Positions 15,726 through 25,763 of a DNA stretch of 64,000 nt are shown here, piece after piece (position 1 is the first letter of the stretch; each line of letters opens with the position of its first letter). Origin of the DNA: Cyclobacteriaceae bacterium. GTDB taxonomy: Bacteria > Bacteroidota > Bacteroidia > Cytophagales > Cyclobacteriaceae. The translations under genes and the position numbers were made by a program. The stretch covers positions 434,001 to 498,000 of the forward strand of contig CP075525.1 of NCBI GenBank assembly GCA_025808415.1. Direction: 5' to 3'. The notes beneath the pieces are model-generated. The model was not told where the DNA came from. It ran no database searches and saw only the letters and a program-made list of their open reading frames with translations.

Positions 15726-16658
15726 ATGAGTTTTATTAACTCGATATTTAACTTTCTTCGCTTCAACAACCGCAATTGGAAGGCAGTATTACTATGTGTA
15801 TTTGCGGCAGCTGTTTTTTGGATATTCAATGCACTCAATAAAAGCTACTCGGCCAACATAAATTTTCCCCTGGCCTTTGAGTATGATGAGGAGGCTTATA
15901 TTCCGGTTAAAGCCTTGCCCGATCAGGTCAGGCTCAATGTAAGCGGTTTAGGCTGGGATCTTTTTCGAAAAAGTTCGGGTTTAAAAGTTACGCCACTGCG
16001 CATACCCCTTGAAAACCCAGCCGAGGTAAAAAAGATTGTTGGTGCTTCGCTGCCCCCGCTTCTTTCAACGCAACTGGAAGGCATCCAGATAAATTTTGTG
16101 CTAACCGATACGATTCACCTAAACATTGACCCGAAGGTGAAGCGCAAAGTTTCGTTAACGGTTGAACAGGTTGAGCAATTTATCAAAAAGGATTTTGGCC
16201 TGGCCAGTGAGGTGCGCATTGAACCCGACTCGGTTTGGCTGGAGGGGCCGCAAAGCCTGGTAAATGCTTTACCGGGTGCTATTGCTTTATCATTGCCCCG
16301 GAATATCGATAAGCCCTTTAGCGATCGGATTGAAGTTGAGTTAAGCAGCGAATTAATTACCGCTAACCCACCTGTTGTTATGGTGAGCCTTTTAGCAGAC
16401 CGGTTGATTCAGGTGTCAGATACAACTGCTCTTCAGGTCATAAACCTTCCCAAAGAACTCAAGCCTTTTATACAGGTAAAAGAAGTTCACTTTACCTACC
16501 AACTGCCCGCAAGTTTAAATACAATTGACCAACAGGTTACTGCTGTTGTGGACTTGGCCGGGCTGGGTAAGGGCCATCATAAAATTATACCCCGCCTCAA
16601 TGGGCTTAGCAAGTTTGCGAATCTGGTCAGCATCGATACACTTCACATAAGTTATTGA
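15726..16658 (+). CDS. YbbR-like domain membrane protein (CdaR-like)
   Basis: The 310-aa protein has an N-terminal membrane helix (residues about 17-36, AVLLCVFAAAVFWIFNAL) and an extracytoplasmic part built of YbbR-like beta units (PLAFEYDEEAYIP... VRLNVSGLGWDLFRK; VSLTVEQVEQF). In Firmicutes the YbbR protein CdaR regulates the diadenylate cyclase CdaA; no cyclase gene is adjacent here, so that role is not shown. The coaE gene starts 6 bp after its stop, so the two are probably co-transcribed, as commonly seen in Bacteroidota. Confidence 0.85.
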   Translation: MSFINSIFNFLRFNNRNWKAVLLCVFAAAVFWIFNALNKSYSANINFPLAFEYDEEAYIPVKALPDQVRLNVSGLGWDLFRKSSGLKVTPLRIPLENPAEVKKIVGASLPPLLSTQLEGIQINFVLTDTIHLNIDPKVKRKVSLTVEQVEQFIKKDFGLASEVRIEPDSVWLEGPQSLVNALPGAIALSLPRNIDKPFSDRIEVELSSELITANPPVVMVSLLADRLIQVSDTTALQVINLPKELKPFIQVKEVHFTYQLPASLNTIDQQVTAVVDLAGLGKGHHKIIPRLNGLSKFANLVSIDTLHISY

Positions 16659-16664
16659 CCCTTT

Positions 16665-17273
16665 ATGAAAAGGCCACTACAAATAGGCATTACAGGGGGT
16701 ATTGGCTCAGGCAAAAGCCTGGTGTGCCGAATGTTTGCTTGCCTGGGCGTACCCGTTTATGATGCAGACAGCCGAGCGAAATCGGTTATGACCACCGATG
16801 GAATATTGGTCATGCAGATCAAAAAAGAATTCGGAGGTTTGTCGTACCATGCGGATGGAAGTTTGAACAGGAACTACCTGGCAGGCACGGTTTTCAATAA
16901 CCCAGAACGGCTGGAAGTTTTAAACAAGTTGGTGCATCCGCGTGTTGGAGAGGATTATTTAAAATGGTTGGATAAGCAACGGGAGCATGCGTATGTGCTG
17001 AAAGAGGCTGCGTTGCTTTACGAGTCAGGATCCTATAAAGCACTGGACAAAGTAATTGTTGTTCATGCCCCGGAAGCTGTTCGTGTGGCACGTGTAAAGC
17101 AGCGCGACCCTCATCGCAGCGAACAGGATATAAAAGGGATAATCAAAAACCAGATGGATGCCGAACTAAAACTGGCGCATGCTGATTTTGTTGTCATGAA
17201 CGATAATAGCCAAATGGTTCTCCCCCAGGTGCTTAAACTACACCAGCTATTTACGCAAGGCATAAACAACTAA
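16665..17273 (+). CDS. coaE: Dephospho-CoA kinase
   Basis: CoaE phosphorylates dephospho-CoA at the ribose 3'-hydroxyl, the final step of coenzyme A synthesis. The 202-aa product has the P-loop GITGGIGSGKS (residues 8-18), YDADSRAK in the substrate region and LKEAALLYESG, with length typical of the family. It is cytoplasmic, last in the yajC-ybbR-coaE run. Its last codons are 10 bases ahead of a TATTTTTG promoter element for the RND operon. Confidence 0.95.
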   Translation: MKRPLQIGITGGIGSGKSLVCRMFACLGVPVYDADSRAKSVMTTDGILVMQIKKEFGGLSYHADGSLNRNYLAGTVFNNPERLEVLNKLVHPRVGEDYLKWLDKQREHAYVLKEAALLYESGSYKALDKVIVVHAPEAVRVARVKQRDPHRSEQDIKGIIKNQMDAELKLAHADFVVMNDNSQMVLPQVLKLHQLFTQGINN

Positions 17274-17283
17274 GCGGCAAGAA

Positions 17284-17291
17284 TATTTTTG
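17284..17291 (+). promoter_or_regulatory. Candidate -7 element TATTTTTG of the first RND efflux operon
   Basis: Perfect TAnnTTTG match, 6 bases before the ATG at 17298 and 10 bases after the coaE stop. No TTG stands about 19 bp upstream. The position would give a near-leaderless transcript. Confidence 0.4.
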
Positions 17292-17297
17292 CAGAGT

Positions 17298-18380
17298 ATG
17301 AAAAAGAAAATTTTTACAGGTGTAATTGTAGTCGTTATTCTGTTTCTGTTGGCGCTGCCCAAACTAAATTTATTTAGTTCTGAGTCGGATGCACCCATCA
17401 CTGCAGGAAATCCATCAGCCGCTAACCAGGCAAAGCTGCCGGTAGAGGGTATATTGTTAGCACCTGAACGGTTGGATAACAAATTGATTATAACAGGTTC
17501 TGTTTTACCGAACGAGTCTTTAGAAATCAGGAGCGAGGTTGCCGGTAAAATATCAGGCATCTTTTTTAGGGAAGGAAAGCAAGTAAACAAAGGCGACTTG
17601 TTGATTGAGATCAACGATGACGAACTGGACGCCCAACTGGTAAAACAGAAATACAACCTTAAACTCAACGAGGACAATGAATTCAGGCAACGCAAACTGC
17701 TGGAGAAAGACGCGATAAGCCAGGAAGAGTACGACAATGCGCTGAACCGCCTAAACACCACTACAGCTGATATTAAATTGCTCGAGGCTCAATTGGCCAA
17801 AACTAAAATACGGGCGCCTTTTAATGGTACCATAGGCCTTCGCTTTGTAAGTGAGGGAGCCTACATTAACTCAAACACAACAATTGCTACCCTGTATAAC
17901 TTAAGTCCTGCAAAAATAGAATTTGCTGTTCCGGGCCGTTACAGTACGCAGGTTAAGGCAGGTAAAAAAATCTTCTTCACCATTGAGAACGATTCGCGCG
18001 TATTGGAAGGAGAAGTTTATGCCATTGAGCCGCAAATTGATGCGAGCACACGAACGTTAAGGGTTAGGGCTTTGGCCGATAACACCGGCAACCTATTGTT
18101 ACCCGGCCAATTTGTTCGCGTTGAATTAATCCTTCAAACCATTGACAACGCATTGCTTGTGCCTTCCGAGGCGATTGTCCCTGAACTGAACGGGCATAAA
18201 GTATTTAAGGCGAAAAACGGAGTAGCTACAGAAGCAAAGGTAGAGATTGGGTTACGTACCGATAAAAATGTTGAGATAATAAACGGCCTCGCAAAAGGCG
18301 ACACCATAATAACTACGGGTATTTTACAAATGCGCAATGGTTTGCCGGTGTCGGTAACACGTTTGAGAAGGGTGGAGTAA
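17298..18380 (+). CDS. RND efflux periplasmic adaptor (membrane fusion protein)
   Basis: The 360-aa adaptor links an inner-membrane RND pump to a TolC channel. It begins with a membrane anchor (KKKIFTGVIVVVILFLLALP), then the barrel-sandwich lipoyl half EIRSEVAGKISGIFFREGKQVNKGDLLIEI, a helical hairpin (residues about 120-165), the second lipoyl half KIRAPFNGTIGLRFVSEGAYI and beta-barrel/membrane-proximal domains. ATG at 17298 is preferred to a TTG at 17289 three codons upstream. It is the first gene of a three-gene operon with 14- and 2-bp gaps. Substrate specificity is unknown. Confidence 0.92.
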   Translation: MKKKIFTGVIVVVILFLLALPKLNLFSSESDAPITAGNPSAANQAKLPVEGILLAPERLDNKLIITGSVLPNESLEIRSEVAGKISGIFFREGKQVNKGDLLIEINDDELDAQLVKQKYNLKLNEDNEFRQRKLLEKDAISQEEYDNALNRLNTTTADIKLLEAQLAKTKIRAPFNGTIGLRFVSEGAYINSNTTIATLYNLSPAKIEFAVPGRYSTQVKAGKKIFFTIENDSRVLEGEVYAIEPQIDASTRTLRVRALADNTGNLLLPGQFVRVELILQTIDNALLVPSEAIVPELNGHKVFKAKNGVATEAKVEIGLRTDKNVEIINGLAKGDTIITTGILQMRNGLPVSVTRLRRVE

Positions 18381-18394
18381 AAAACTAAAAGGAA

Positions 18395-21300
18395 ATGGCA
18401 GGGTTATCAAATGTAAGTATTAAGAGACCGGTCCTGGCGATTGTGATGTCGCTGGTGATCGTGCTGTTTGGTATAATTGGTTTTACCTACCTGGGCGTTC
18501 GTGAATTTCCCAGTGTGGATCCTCCGGTTATTTCCGTATCGACCAATTACGTTGGCGCCAATGCTGATATTATTGAGTCACAAATTACCGAGCCACTGGA
18601 AGATGCCATTAATGGAATTTCCGGTATCCGAACCATAACCTCATCAAGCCGTGAAGGCCGCAGTAATATTACTGTTGAATTTGAATTAGGTGTTGACCTG
18701 GAGGCTGCCGCCAACGATGTACGCGATAAAGTTTCGGGTGCCATAAGAAACCTACCCCCCGATGTGGACCCGCCTGTAGTTTCGAAAGCGGATGCCGACT
18801 CCAGTCCGATCATTTTCTTTTCGGTGGTAAGCGATAAGCGCGATTTGCTTGAGCTTTCGCGCATTGCAGAAATTTATTTTAAAGAACGCTTACAGACTAT
18901 TCCGGGCGTAAGTGTAGTAAACATTTGGGGTCAACGCAGGTATTCCATGCGGTTGTGGATGGATCCCATTAAGCTGGCCTCGCTACAACTGGCACCTTCG
19001 GATGTATTGCAGGCCTTGAACCGCGAAAATGTTGAACTACCTTCTGGCCGGGTAGAAGGCGAATCAACCGAACTAACCGTTCGCACCGTAGGCAGGCTGG
19101 TTACCGAAGATGATTTCAACAACCTCATTATTAAAGAACAAGGTGACAATGTGGTGCGATTCAACGATGTGGGTTATGCTAAACTGGGTGCAGAAAATGA
19201 TCGTACAATTTTGCGAAGGGATGGCATTCCCAGTGTGGCCCTGGCCATTGTTGCACAACCGGGTGCCAATAACATTGATATTGCCGACAGGCTTTATAAG
19301 CGATTGGAACAAATCAAGCGTGACCTTCCACCCGATGTGGAAGTGCTGCTTAGCTACGACTCAACCCAGTATATCAGGGCTTCCATCCGCGAAGTGCAGG
19401 AAACGATCATCATTGCATTTGTGCTGGTACTATCCATTATTTTTATCTTCCTGCGCGATTGGCGCACAACCTTAATACCTGTAGTAACCATACCCATTTC
19501 CCTTATCGGTACGTTCTTCCTGATGTACCTGCTGGGTTTTACCATCAATGTGTTAACCCTGTTAGGTATAGTATTAGCCATAGGCTTGGTGGTTGATGAT
19601 GCCATTGTAGTGTTGGAAAATATCTACACAAAAATTGAAGAGGGCGAGGAACCCCAACAAGCTGCCAGTCGTGGTTCAACCGAAATTTATTTTGCCGTGA
19701 TCTCAACTACCGTAGCCGTGGTAGCGGTGTTTTTACCGGTTATCTTTTTACAAGGGCTTACCGGTAAACTTTTCCGCGAATTTGGTTTAGTGGTGGCGGG
19801 CGCTGTGGTGATTTCATCATTTGTTTCACTTTCGCTCACGCCCATGATGTGTTCACGTATCCTGAAAAGAAGAAAAGAACAACCTTGGCTTTACCGCAAA
19901 ACCGAACCTTTTTTCAATTGGCTTACTACCCGGTACGCTTCCTCGCTTCATGGTTTTATGAAAATCCGTTGGATCGGGTTTCTTATTGTTTTTTTGGCCG
20001 CAGGATTGATTTACTTGCTGGGCGCCAAACTACCAACCGAATTAGCCCCTATGGAGGACCGTGGTGAATTCAGGATGCAGATGCAAGCCCCTGAAGGCGC
20101 TACCTATGAATATATGGATCGGTATGTTTACGCAATTACGGATTCTGTAAACAGCGGTTGGATACCCGAAAGACGCGGCACTATAAGTGTTACAGCCCCG
20201 GGTTTTGCAGGAGGGGGAGTTAACTCGGGTTTTGTTCGCGTGATGTTAAGCGATGCGCACGAGCGCACACGTACCCAACAACAAGTTGTGGATGATGTTA
20301 CCAAAAAGATGCGCAGCATGACGGGTGTGCGTACATTCGTAACTCAGGCACAAACTATAGGCGACAGGCGCGGGGGGTTGCCCGTGCAGTTTGTAATACA
20401 GGCACCTGAGCTTGAGCAATTGAAGGAAGTGCTGCCTGAGTTTGTATCAAAAGCATCCGCCAGCCCGAAATTTACCTTTGTCGATCTTGATTTGAAATTC
20501 AATAAGCCGGAGATCAATGTCTCCATTAACCGCGATAAGGCCCGAAGCCTGGGCGTAAATGTTTTTGATATTGCCCAAACCTTGCAACTGGGCTTGAGCG
20601 GATCAAGGTTCGGAAACTTTATTATGGATGGTAAACAGTACCAGATCATTGGCCAGGTAGAACGGCAAAACAGGAACGAACCACTTGACTTGAAAACGCT
20701 GTATGTAAAAAACAGGCGCGGGGAACTTATCCAATTGGATAACCTGGTTACTATGAGTGAACAAAGCAGCCCCCCTCAGCTCTACCGGTTTAACCGTTAC
20801 TCATCGGCAAAGGTAAGCGCACAGTTAGCAACCGGTGTTTCGTTGGGTGAAGGCATTGAGGAAATGAGGCGGATTGCCAGGGAAGTTCTGGATGAATCCT
20901 ACAGCACAAGTCTTGACGGTACCTCGCGCGAATTTGCAGAAAGCTCATCTACCATTTACCAGGCATTTTTAATTGCGTTGGCCATTATTTACCTGGTGTT
21001 GGCAGGCCAGTTCGAAAGCTTCCGCGATCCGTTCATCATTATGTTTACCGTACCCTTGGCGTTGGCCGGGGCCCTGCTTTCACTTTGGTATTTCGATCAA
21101 ACCCTGAATGTGTTCAGCCAGATCGGTATTATTATGCTGATTGGATTGGTGACAAAGAATGGGATTTTGATTGTTGAATTCGCGAACCAACGCAAAGAAC
21201 AAGGTATGCAAAAGCTTGATGCCGTAATTGATGCTGCCGAATCGCGCTTCAGGCCTATTATCATGACGAGCATGTCAACCATTCTGGGCATCTTGCCCAT

Positions 21301-21457
21301 TGCGTTGGCACTTGGTGCGGGCTCGGAAAGCCGCGTATCGATGGGCATTGCCGTTATCGGGGGATTGTTGTTTGCCACGGTGCTCACGCTTTATGTTATT
21401 CCGGCCATTTATTCATATTTCAGCAGCAAACAATTTGGAACAGCCACCCAACAGTAG
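18395..21457 (+). CDS. RND multidrug efflux permease (HAE-1/MdtBC-like)
   Basis: The 1020-aa inner-membrane proton-driven pump has the RND topology: helix 1 near the start (KRPVLAIVMSLVIVLFGIIGF), a periplasmic porter domain, helices 2-6 including the proton-relay motif GLVVDDAIVVLENI (paired Asp in helix 4), a second periplasmic domain and helices 7-12 with GLVTKNGILIVEFANQ and RFRPIIMTSMSTILGILP. It matches hydrophobe/amphiphile efflux pumps rather than heavy-metal pumps. Neighbouring adaptor and TolC genes complete the tripartite system. Confidence 0.95.
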   Translation: MAGLSNVSIKRPVLAIVMSLVIVLFGIIGFTYLGVREFPSVDPPVISVSTNYVGANADIIESQITEPLEDAINGISGIRTITSSSREGRSNITVEFELGVDLEAAANDVRDKVSGAIRNLPPDVDPPVVSKADADSSPIIFFSVVSDKRDLLELSRIAEIYFKERLQTIPGVSVVNIWGQRRYSMRLWMDPIKLASLQLAPSDVLQALNRENVELPSGRVEGESTELTVRTVGRLVTEDDFNNLIIKEQGDNVVRFNDVGYAKLGAENDRTILRRDGIPSVALAIVAQPGANNIDIADRLYKRLEQIKRDLPPDVEVLLSYDSTQYIRASIREVQETIIIAFVLVLSIIFIFLRDWRTTLIPVVTIPISLIGTFFLMYLLGFTINVLTLLGIVLAIGLVVDDAIVVLENIYTKIEEGEEPQQAASRGSTEIYFAVISTTVAVVAVFLPVIFLQGLTGKLFREFGLVVAGAVVISSFVSLSLTPMMCSRILKRRKEQPWLYRKTEPFFNWLTTRYASSLHGFMKIRWIGFLIVFLAAGLIYLLGAKLPTELAPMEDRGEFRMQMQAPEGATYEYMDRYVYAITDSVNSGWIPERRGTISVTAPGFAGGGVNSGFVRVMLSDAHERTRTQQQVVDDVTKKMRSMTGVRTFVTQAQTIGDRRGGLPVQFVIQAPELEQLKEVLPEFVSKASASPKFTFVDLDLKFNKPEINVSINRDKARSLGVNVFDIAQTLQLGLSGSRFGNFIMDGKQYQIIGQVERQNRNEPLDLKTLYVKNRRGELIQLDNLVTMSEQSSPPQLYRFNRYSSAKVSAQLATGVSLGEGIEEMRRIAREVLDESYSTSLDGTSREFAESSSTIYQAFLIALAIIYLVLAGQFESFRDPFIIMFTVPLALAGALLSLWYFDQTLNVFSQIGIIMLIGLVTKNGILIVEFANQRKEQGMQKLDAVIDAAESRFRPIIMTSMSTILGILPIALALGAGSESRVSMGIAVIGGLLFATVLTLYVIPAIYSYFSSKQFGTATQQ

Positions 21458-21459
21458 AT

Positions 21460-22887
21460 ATGAGGAATTTTGTAGTACTATTTTTTTTAATTGTTGGACC
21501 ATACTTTTTATACGCGCAGCAACCGTTAAGCCTGGCGCGCGCCATCGAAATCGGGTTGCAGAAAAACTTTGATGTTCAGATTCAAAAACTGGAGATAGAC
21601 ATTGCTACCGGCAATAACACCATCGGCATGGCGGGTATGCTGCCGTTAGTGAACTTAAATGCTAATCAGAATAATAACATTACGTATCGCCAACCGGCCA
21701 ACCCCTTTGCAGTGCCCGGGCAAAACATATCGGATAACCTTATCGGCCAACTGGATGTGCAGTTTGTGCTGTTTGATGGTTTTTTCATTCGTGTGTCAAA
21801 ACGCAGGTTGGAGCAACTGGAAGCGTTGAGTTATGGCAATGCCACCTTGGTTATAGAAGGCACTATACAATCGATTATACTAGGGTATTACCAGGCGCTG
21901 ATGGAGCGGGAACGTACCGTACTGCGAAAGCGTGTTATGGATTTCTCGCGCGAGCGCTTCGATTATGTGAAACTTCGGAAGGAATTGGGCGGAGCTATTA
22001 CATTTGATGTATTGCAGGCACAAAATGATTACCTCACCGACTCCACGAATTACCTGCTGCAGGAACTAACCTACAAGAATACCCTGCGCAACCTTAACCT
22101 GGTGCTAAACGAAGACCTGGAAACGGCCTATGAGCTTACCGATTCACTGGAGTTTCTTGATGAGGCGTACCAGTTTGATGACTTGCAACGAAAAATGTCA
22201 TCTACCAATACCAACCTGCGCAACCAGTTCATCAACCAGGAGTTACTGCGGTTAGCTACACGTGCGGCACTCTCTGACAGGTACCCGACCATCACATTAA
22301 ACGTGGGGGCTAACGGATCACTGGATCGATTGAATGCAAACTTTGGTTCCAATACCGGCCCGGATGTTACTAACGTAGTGGGTTATTTAAATGGAGACGT
22401 CAACTCTCCTGTAACGAACACGGTGCCCTCCAGGATATTGGTTAACCAAACCAATGATGGATATTCCTACGGTGCCTATGGCAACTTCACCATGCGGTAC
22501 ACGCTTTTTAACGGAGGCCAGATAAAACGCAACATCGAAAATGCCCAGGTGCGGGAGAAAATAGCACAACTTGATATTGATCAATTAAAACTTTCCCTCA
22601 AAAACGATTTGCTGATAACTTTTGATCAGTACAACCTGCTGAGGCAGGTGGCCAATATTGCCAATATAAAACTTAAGGCAGCCGAGCTTAACCTGGAACT
22701 GGGAAACGAGCGCTACAAAAACGGGGCGTTAAGCGCCATTGACTTGCGCATTGTTCAGGAAGCCTACCAAAATTCAGCGCTTGAAAATTATCAGGCTATT
22801 TTCAGTGTGCTGGCCAGCAAAACCGATCTGATACGGCTAACCGGTGGTTTGGTTGACCAGTACGAAGCGAGGCCAACAAAAAAATAA
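21460..22887 (+). CDS. TolC family outer-membrane efflux channel
   Basis: The 475-aa product has a signal peptide (MRNFVVLFFLIVGPYFLYAQ) and two TolC/OEP repeats of long helices: LARAIEIGLQKNFDVQIQKLEID, KLRKELGGAITFDVLQAQNDYL and the second-half AELNLELGNERYKNGALSAIDL. It would form a trimeric outer-membrane duct for the pump encoded just upstream (2-bp gap). It has no lipobox, unlike the channel protein of the second RND operon at 48245. It ends one base before the stop of the convergent scpA gene. Confidence 0.93.
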   Translation: MRNFVVLFFLIVGPYFLYAQQPLSLARAIEIGLQKNFDVQIQKLEIDIATGNNTIGMAGMLPLVNLNANQNNNITYRQPANPFAVPGQNISDNLIGQLDVQFVLFDGFFIRVSKRRLEQLEALSYGNATLVIEGTIQSIILGYYQALMERERTVLRKRVMDFSRERFDYVKLRKELGGAITFDVLQAQNDYLTDSTNYLLQELTYKNTLRNLNLVLNEDLETAYELTDSLEFLDEAYQFDDLQRKMSSTNTNLRNQFINQELLRLATRAALSDRYPTITLNVGANGSLDRLNANFGSNTGPDVTNVVGYLNGDVNSPVTNTVPSRILVNQTNDGYSYGAYGNFTMRYTLFNGGQIKRNIENAQVREKIAQLDIDQLKLSLKNDLLITFDQYNLLRQVANIANIKLKAAELNLELGNERYKNGALSAIDLRIVQEAYQNSALENYQAIFSVLASKTDLIRLTGGLVDQYEARPTKK

Positions 22888-23658
22888 TCAGGCAGTAGCC
22901 TGAATCTCCCCTGCCTTGGTAAGCCAGAAATTATTGTATCCTTCGCCTACCTGTATCCCTAACTGACCTACGGCCAATAATTCAAGTATCGACAAGAAGT
23001 TAAAAATTAGTGCGATACGCGTTTTATAAGTCTCCACAATATCCAGGAAGGACACACGCTCTTTTGTGGCTACTTCATTGAGCAAGTAATTTTTTTGTTC
23101 TTCGATGGTGTATGGATATTGAATAACCTGATGTACGGGTTTATTCTTTTCAGCCTCAAAGCGCTTCAGCACTTTTTCAAAAACAGTCATCAGTTTAAAC
23201 AAATCAACATCTTGAAGTTCCGCTTCAACGTTGCTGCTTTCGGCAAGCGCTTTTAGTTCCTTCATCAGGTTGCCGCGCTTCTCTTTCATCAACTCGGTTT
23301 CCTCCATTTTGTGGAAACTGTCGATCACCGATTTATATTTTTTGTACTCCAGCAAGTGTTTCACCAACTCTTCGCGGGGATCAATTTCGTTGCCTTGTTC
23401 ATCAACCTGCGGCCTTGGTAAAAGCATTTTTGACTTGATGCGCATAAGCGTAGCCGCTACCAATATGAATTCACTGGCAACATCTACGTTAAGGGTATCC
23501 AAATGGTGAAGGTAATCCAGGAAATCGTTCGTGATTTTGGCGATAGGGATATCATAGATATCCAGTTCGTCCCGCTCAATGAAAAAGAGCAAAAGATCAA
23601 AAGGGCCTTCAAAAAGGGGGAGCCTTACCTCAAAATTATCGCGTGTTGCTGTATCCAT
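22888..23658 (-). CDS. scpA: Segregation and condensation protein A
   Basis: ScpA is the kleisin that bridges SMC heads in the bacterial condensin complex, cytoplasmic and DNA-associated. The 256-aa product has the N-terminal kleisin signature FEVRLPLFEGPFDLLLFFIE (residues 8-27), IPIAKITNDFLDYLHHLD and EFILVAATLMRIKSKMLLP, and the C-terminal winged-helix part VSFLDIVETYKTRIALIFNFLSILELL. No scpB or smc is in the window. A TAAATTTG element lies 8 bp upstream of the ATG. Confidence 0.95.
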   Translation of the reverse strand: MDTATRDNFEVRLPLFEGPFDLLLFFIERDELDIYDIPIAKITNDFLDYLHHLDTLNVDVASEFILVAATLMRIKSKMLLPRPQVDEQGNEIDPREELVKHLLEYKKYKSVIDSFHKMEETELMKEKRGNLMKELKALAESSNVEAELQDVDLFKLMTVFEKVLKRFEAEKNKPVHQVIQYPYTIEEQKNYLLNEVATKERVSFLDIVETYKTRIALIFNFLSILELLAVGQLGIQVGEGYNNFWLTKAGEIQATA

Positions 23659-23666
23659 AAGAGGCG

Positions 23667-23674
23667 CAAATTTA
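23667..23674 (-). promoter_or_regulatory. Candidate -7 element TAAATTTG of scpA
   Basis: Reads TAAATTTG on the minus strand, ending 8 bases before the scpA ATG at 23658. There is no TTG at the expected distance upstream. Confidence 0.4.
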
Positions 23675-23832
23675 TCCCAATTATTGATATGGATGGGTTA
23701 AAATGAGGTACTGGAGAATTAATTCACATCCGAACGCGTGAAATATGTACTTTTATGGCCTAATGGGTTAGAAATGACCCTGTTAAACATAATAAATAGT
23801 TACTGTGTTATAAGCCCATACCCAAGATACCT

Positions 23833-25758
23833 ATGCTTATTACCCCCGGCCCTCTACTGGCTAAAATCAACAGCCCCGATGACGTTAAAAAACTTGATCA
23901 GGCACAACTGGTCCAGCTTTGCGATGAATTAAGGCACTTTATTGTCGATAATGTTTCGGTATATGGCGGCCACTTTGGTGCCAGCCTGGGTGTGGTGGAA
24001 TTGACGGTTGCTTTGCATTACGTGTTCAATACACCGGTCGATCAGCTCGTGTGGGATGTTGGCCACCAGGCTTACGGGCATAAAATACTTACCGGCAGAA
24101 AGAATGTTTTCCATACAAACCGGTTGTATGGGGGCATCTCCGGTTTTCCTAAACGCAGCGAAAGCATATACGATACATTTGGGGTTGGGCACTCCTCCAC
24201 TTCAGTATCTGCCGCGTTGGGCATGGCTGCAGCTTCAAAATACCTCAAGCTAAATGATAAGCAACATATAGCGGTAATTGGCGATGGAGCCATGACGGGC
24301 GGTATGGCTTTTGAAGGCCTTAACAACGCAGGCGTTTCTGATACCAACCTGTTAATTATCCTCAACGATAACTGCATGTCTATCGATCCGAATGTTGGGG
24401 CATTAAAAGATTACCTGACCGATATAACCACCTCACATACTTACAATAAATTAAAGGATGACGTGTGGAATTTGCTCGGCAAGCTCTCCACATTCGGTAA
24501 GAGCGCGCAGGAAATTGTATCGAAAGTTGAAAATGGAATTAAATCAACCCTTCTCAGTCAAAGTAATTTATTCGAATCGTTAAACCTGCGCTACTTTGGC
24601 CCAATTGATGGGCACGATGTTAACCATCTTGTACATGTACTGAACGATTTGCGCGATATAAAAGGCCCTAAGATTTTGCACTGCGTAACCGTAAAGGGCA
24701 AAGGCTATGGACCGGCCGAGAAAGGAAACGCCACCACCTGGCACGCGCCCGGAACGTTCGATAAAATCACGGGTGAGATTCACAAAAAAGTCCATGATAA
24801 ACCCCAGCCCCCAAAGTATCAGGATGTATTCGGCCATACCTTGGTGGAGTTAGCAAAGCAAAACGATAAAATAGTAGGTATTACACCCGCTATGCCGTCC
24901 GGTTCTTCCATGAATATTATGATGAAGGAAATGCCCGACCGTGCTTTTGATGTAGGTATTGCCGAACAACATGCCGTAACATTTTCAGCCGGCCTGGCCA
25001 CGCAAGGCATAATTCCTTTCTGTAATATTTACAGTTCGTTCATGCAACGCGCTTACGACCAGGTCGTGCACGATGTGTGCATCCAAAACCTTCCGGTAAA
25101 CTTTTGCCTGGACCGTGCCGGTTTTGCCGGGGCCGATGGCCCTACACACCATGGCGCTTATGACATTGCCTATTTCCGTTGCCTGCCAAACATGATTGTG
25201 TCGGCACCTATGAACGAGCAGGAGCTTCGTAACCTCATGTACACAGCTTCATTACCCCGCACCGAAAAGGCTTTCTCCATCCGATACCCGCGCGGGCAGG
25301 GTGTCATGCCTGAGTGGAGGACACCGTTTGAAAGGTTAGAAATAGGAAAAGGCAGAAAGTTGCGTGATGGTTCCGACATAGCAATCCTCACCATTGGTCA
25401 TATTGGCAATTACGCTGTTGAGGCATGCGATAGGCTTGAAAAACAAGGCATTAGTATTGGCCATTTTGATATGCGCTTTGTAAAACCATTGGATGTACAA
25501 CTGCTGCACGAAGTGTTTACCAACTACCGCAAAGTAATAACCGTTGAAGATGGTTGTATTCAGGGCGGATTTGGAAGTGCTGTACTTGAATTTATGGCCG
25601 ATCACAATTACCAGGCAGAAGTAAAACGCCTTGGTATCCCTGACGCTGTTATTGAACACGGTGAGCAATATGAGTTGCACCGTGATTGTGGTTTTGATGC
25701 CGGCCATATACAGACATGTGTTATCAGCTTGTTAGAACCTGTTCTTAAAACAAGGTAA
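23833..25758 (+). CDS. dxs: 1-deoxy-D-xylulose-5-phosphate synthase
   Basis: DXS condenses pyruvate and glyceraldehyde 3-phosphate with thiamine diphosphate, the first step of the methylerythritol phosphate route to isoprenoids and a branch point to thiamine and pyridoxal. The 641-aa product shows GGHFGASLGVVELTVALHYV, the ThDP-binding GDGAMTGGMAFEGLNNAG, the DRAGFAGADGPTHHGAYD segment and a C-terminal transketolase domain with KVITVEDGCIQGGFGS. Start ATG 23833. The GTG-start hydrolase gene follows 5 bp after its stop, so the two are probably co-transcribed. Confidence 0.97.
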   Translation: MLITPGPLLAKINSPDDVKKLDQAQLVQLCDELRHFIVDNVSVYGGHFGASLGVVELTVALHYVFNTPVDQLVWDVGHQAYGHKILTGRKNVFHTNRLYGGISGFPKRSESIYDTFGVGHSSTSVSAALGMAAASKYLKLNDKQHIAVIGDGAMTGGMAFEGLNNAGVSDTNLLIILNDNCMSIDPNVGALKDYLTDITTSHTYNKLKDDVWNLLGKLSTFGKSAQEIVSKVENGIKSTLLSQSNLFESLNLRYFGPIDGHDVNHLVHVLNDLRDIKGPKILHCVTVKGKGYGPAEKGNATTWHAPGTFDKITGEIHKKVHDKPQPPKYQDVFGHTLVELAKQNDKIVGITPAMPSGSSMNIMMKEMPDRAFDVGIAEQHAVTFSAGLATQGIIPFCNIYSSFMQRAYDQVVHDVCIQNLPVNFCLDRAGFAGADGPTHHGAYDIAYFRCLPNMIVSAPMNEQELRNLMYTASLPRTEKAFSIRYPRGQGVMPEWRTPFERLEIGKGRKLRDGSDIAILTIGHIGNYAVEACDRLEKQGISIGHFDMRFVKPLDVQLLHEVFTNYRKVITVEDGCIQGGFGSAVLEFMADHNYQAEVKRLGIPDAVIEHGEQYELHRDCGFDAGHIQTCVISLLEPVLKTR

Positions 25759-25763
25759 TACCT

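Noticed and set aside
23738..23932. A small 64-aa frame ahead of dxs
   Set aside because: It overlaps the start of dxs in another frame, has no signal or motif, and looks like chance.
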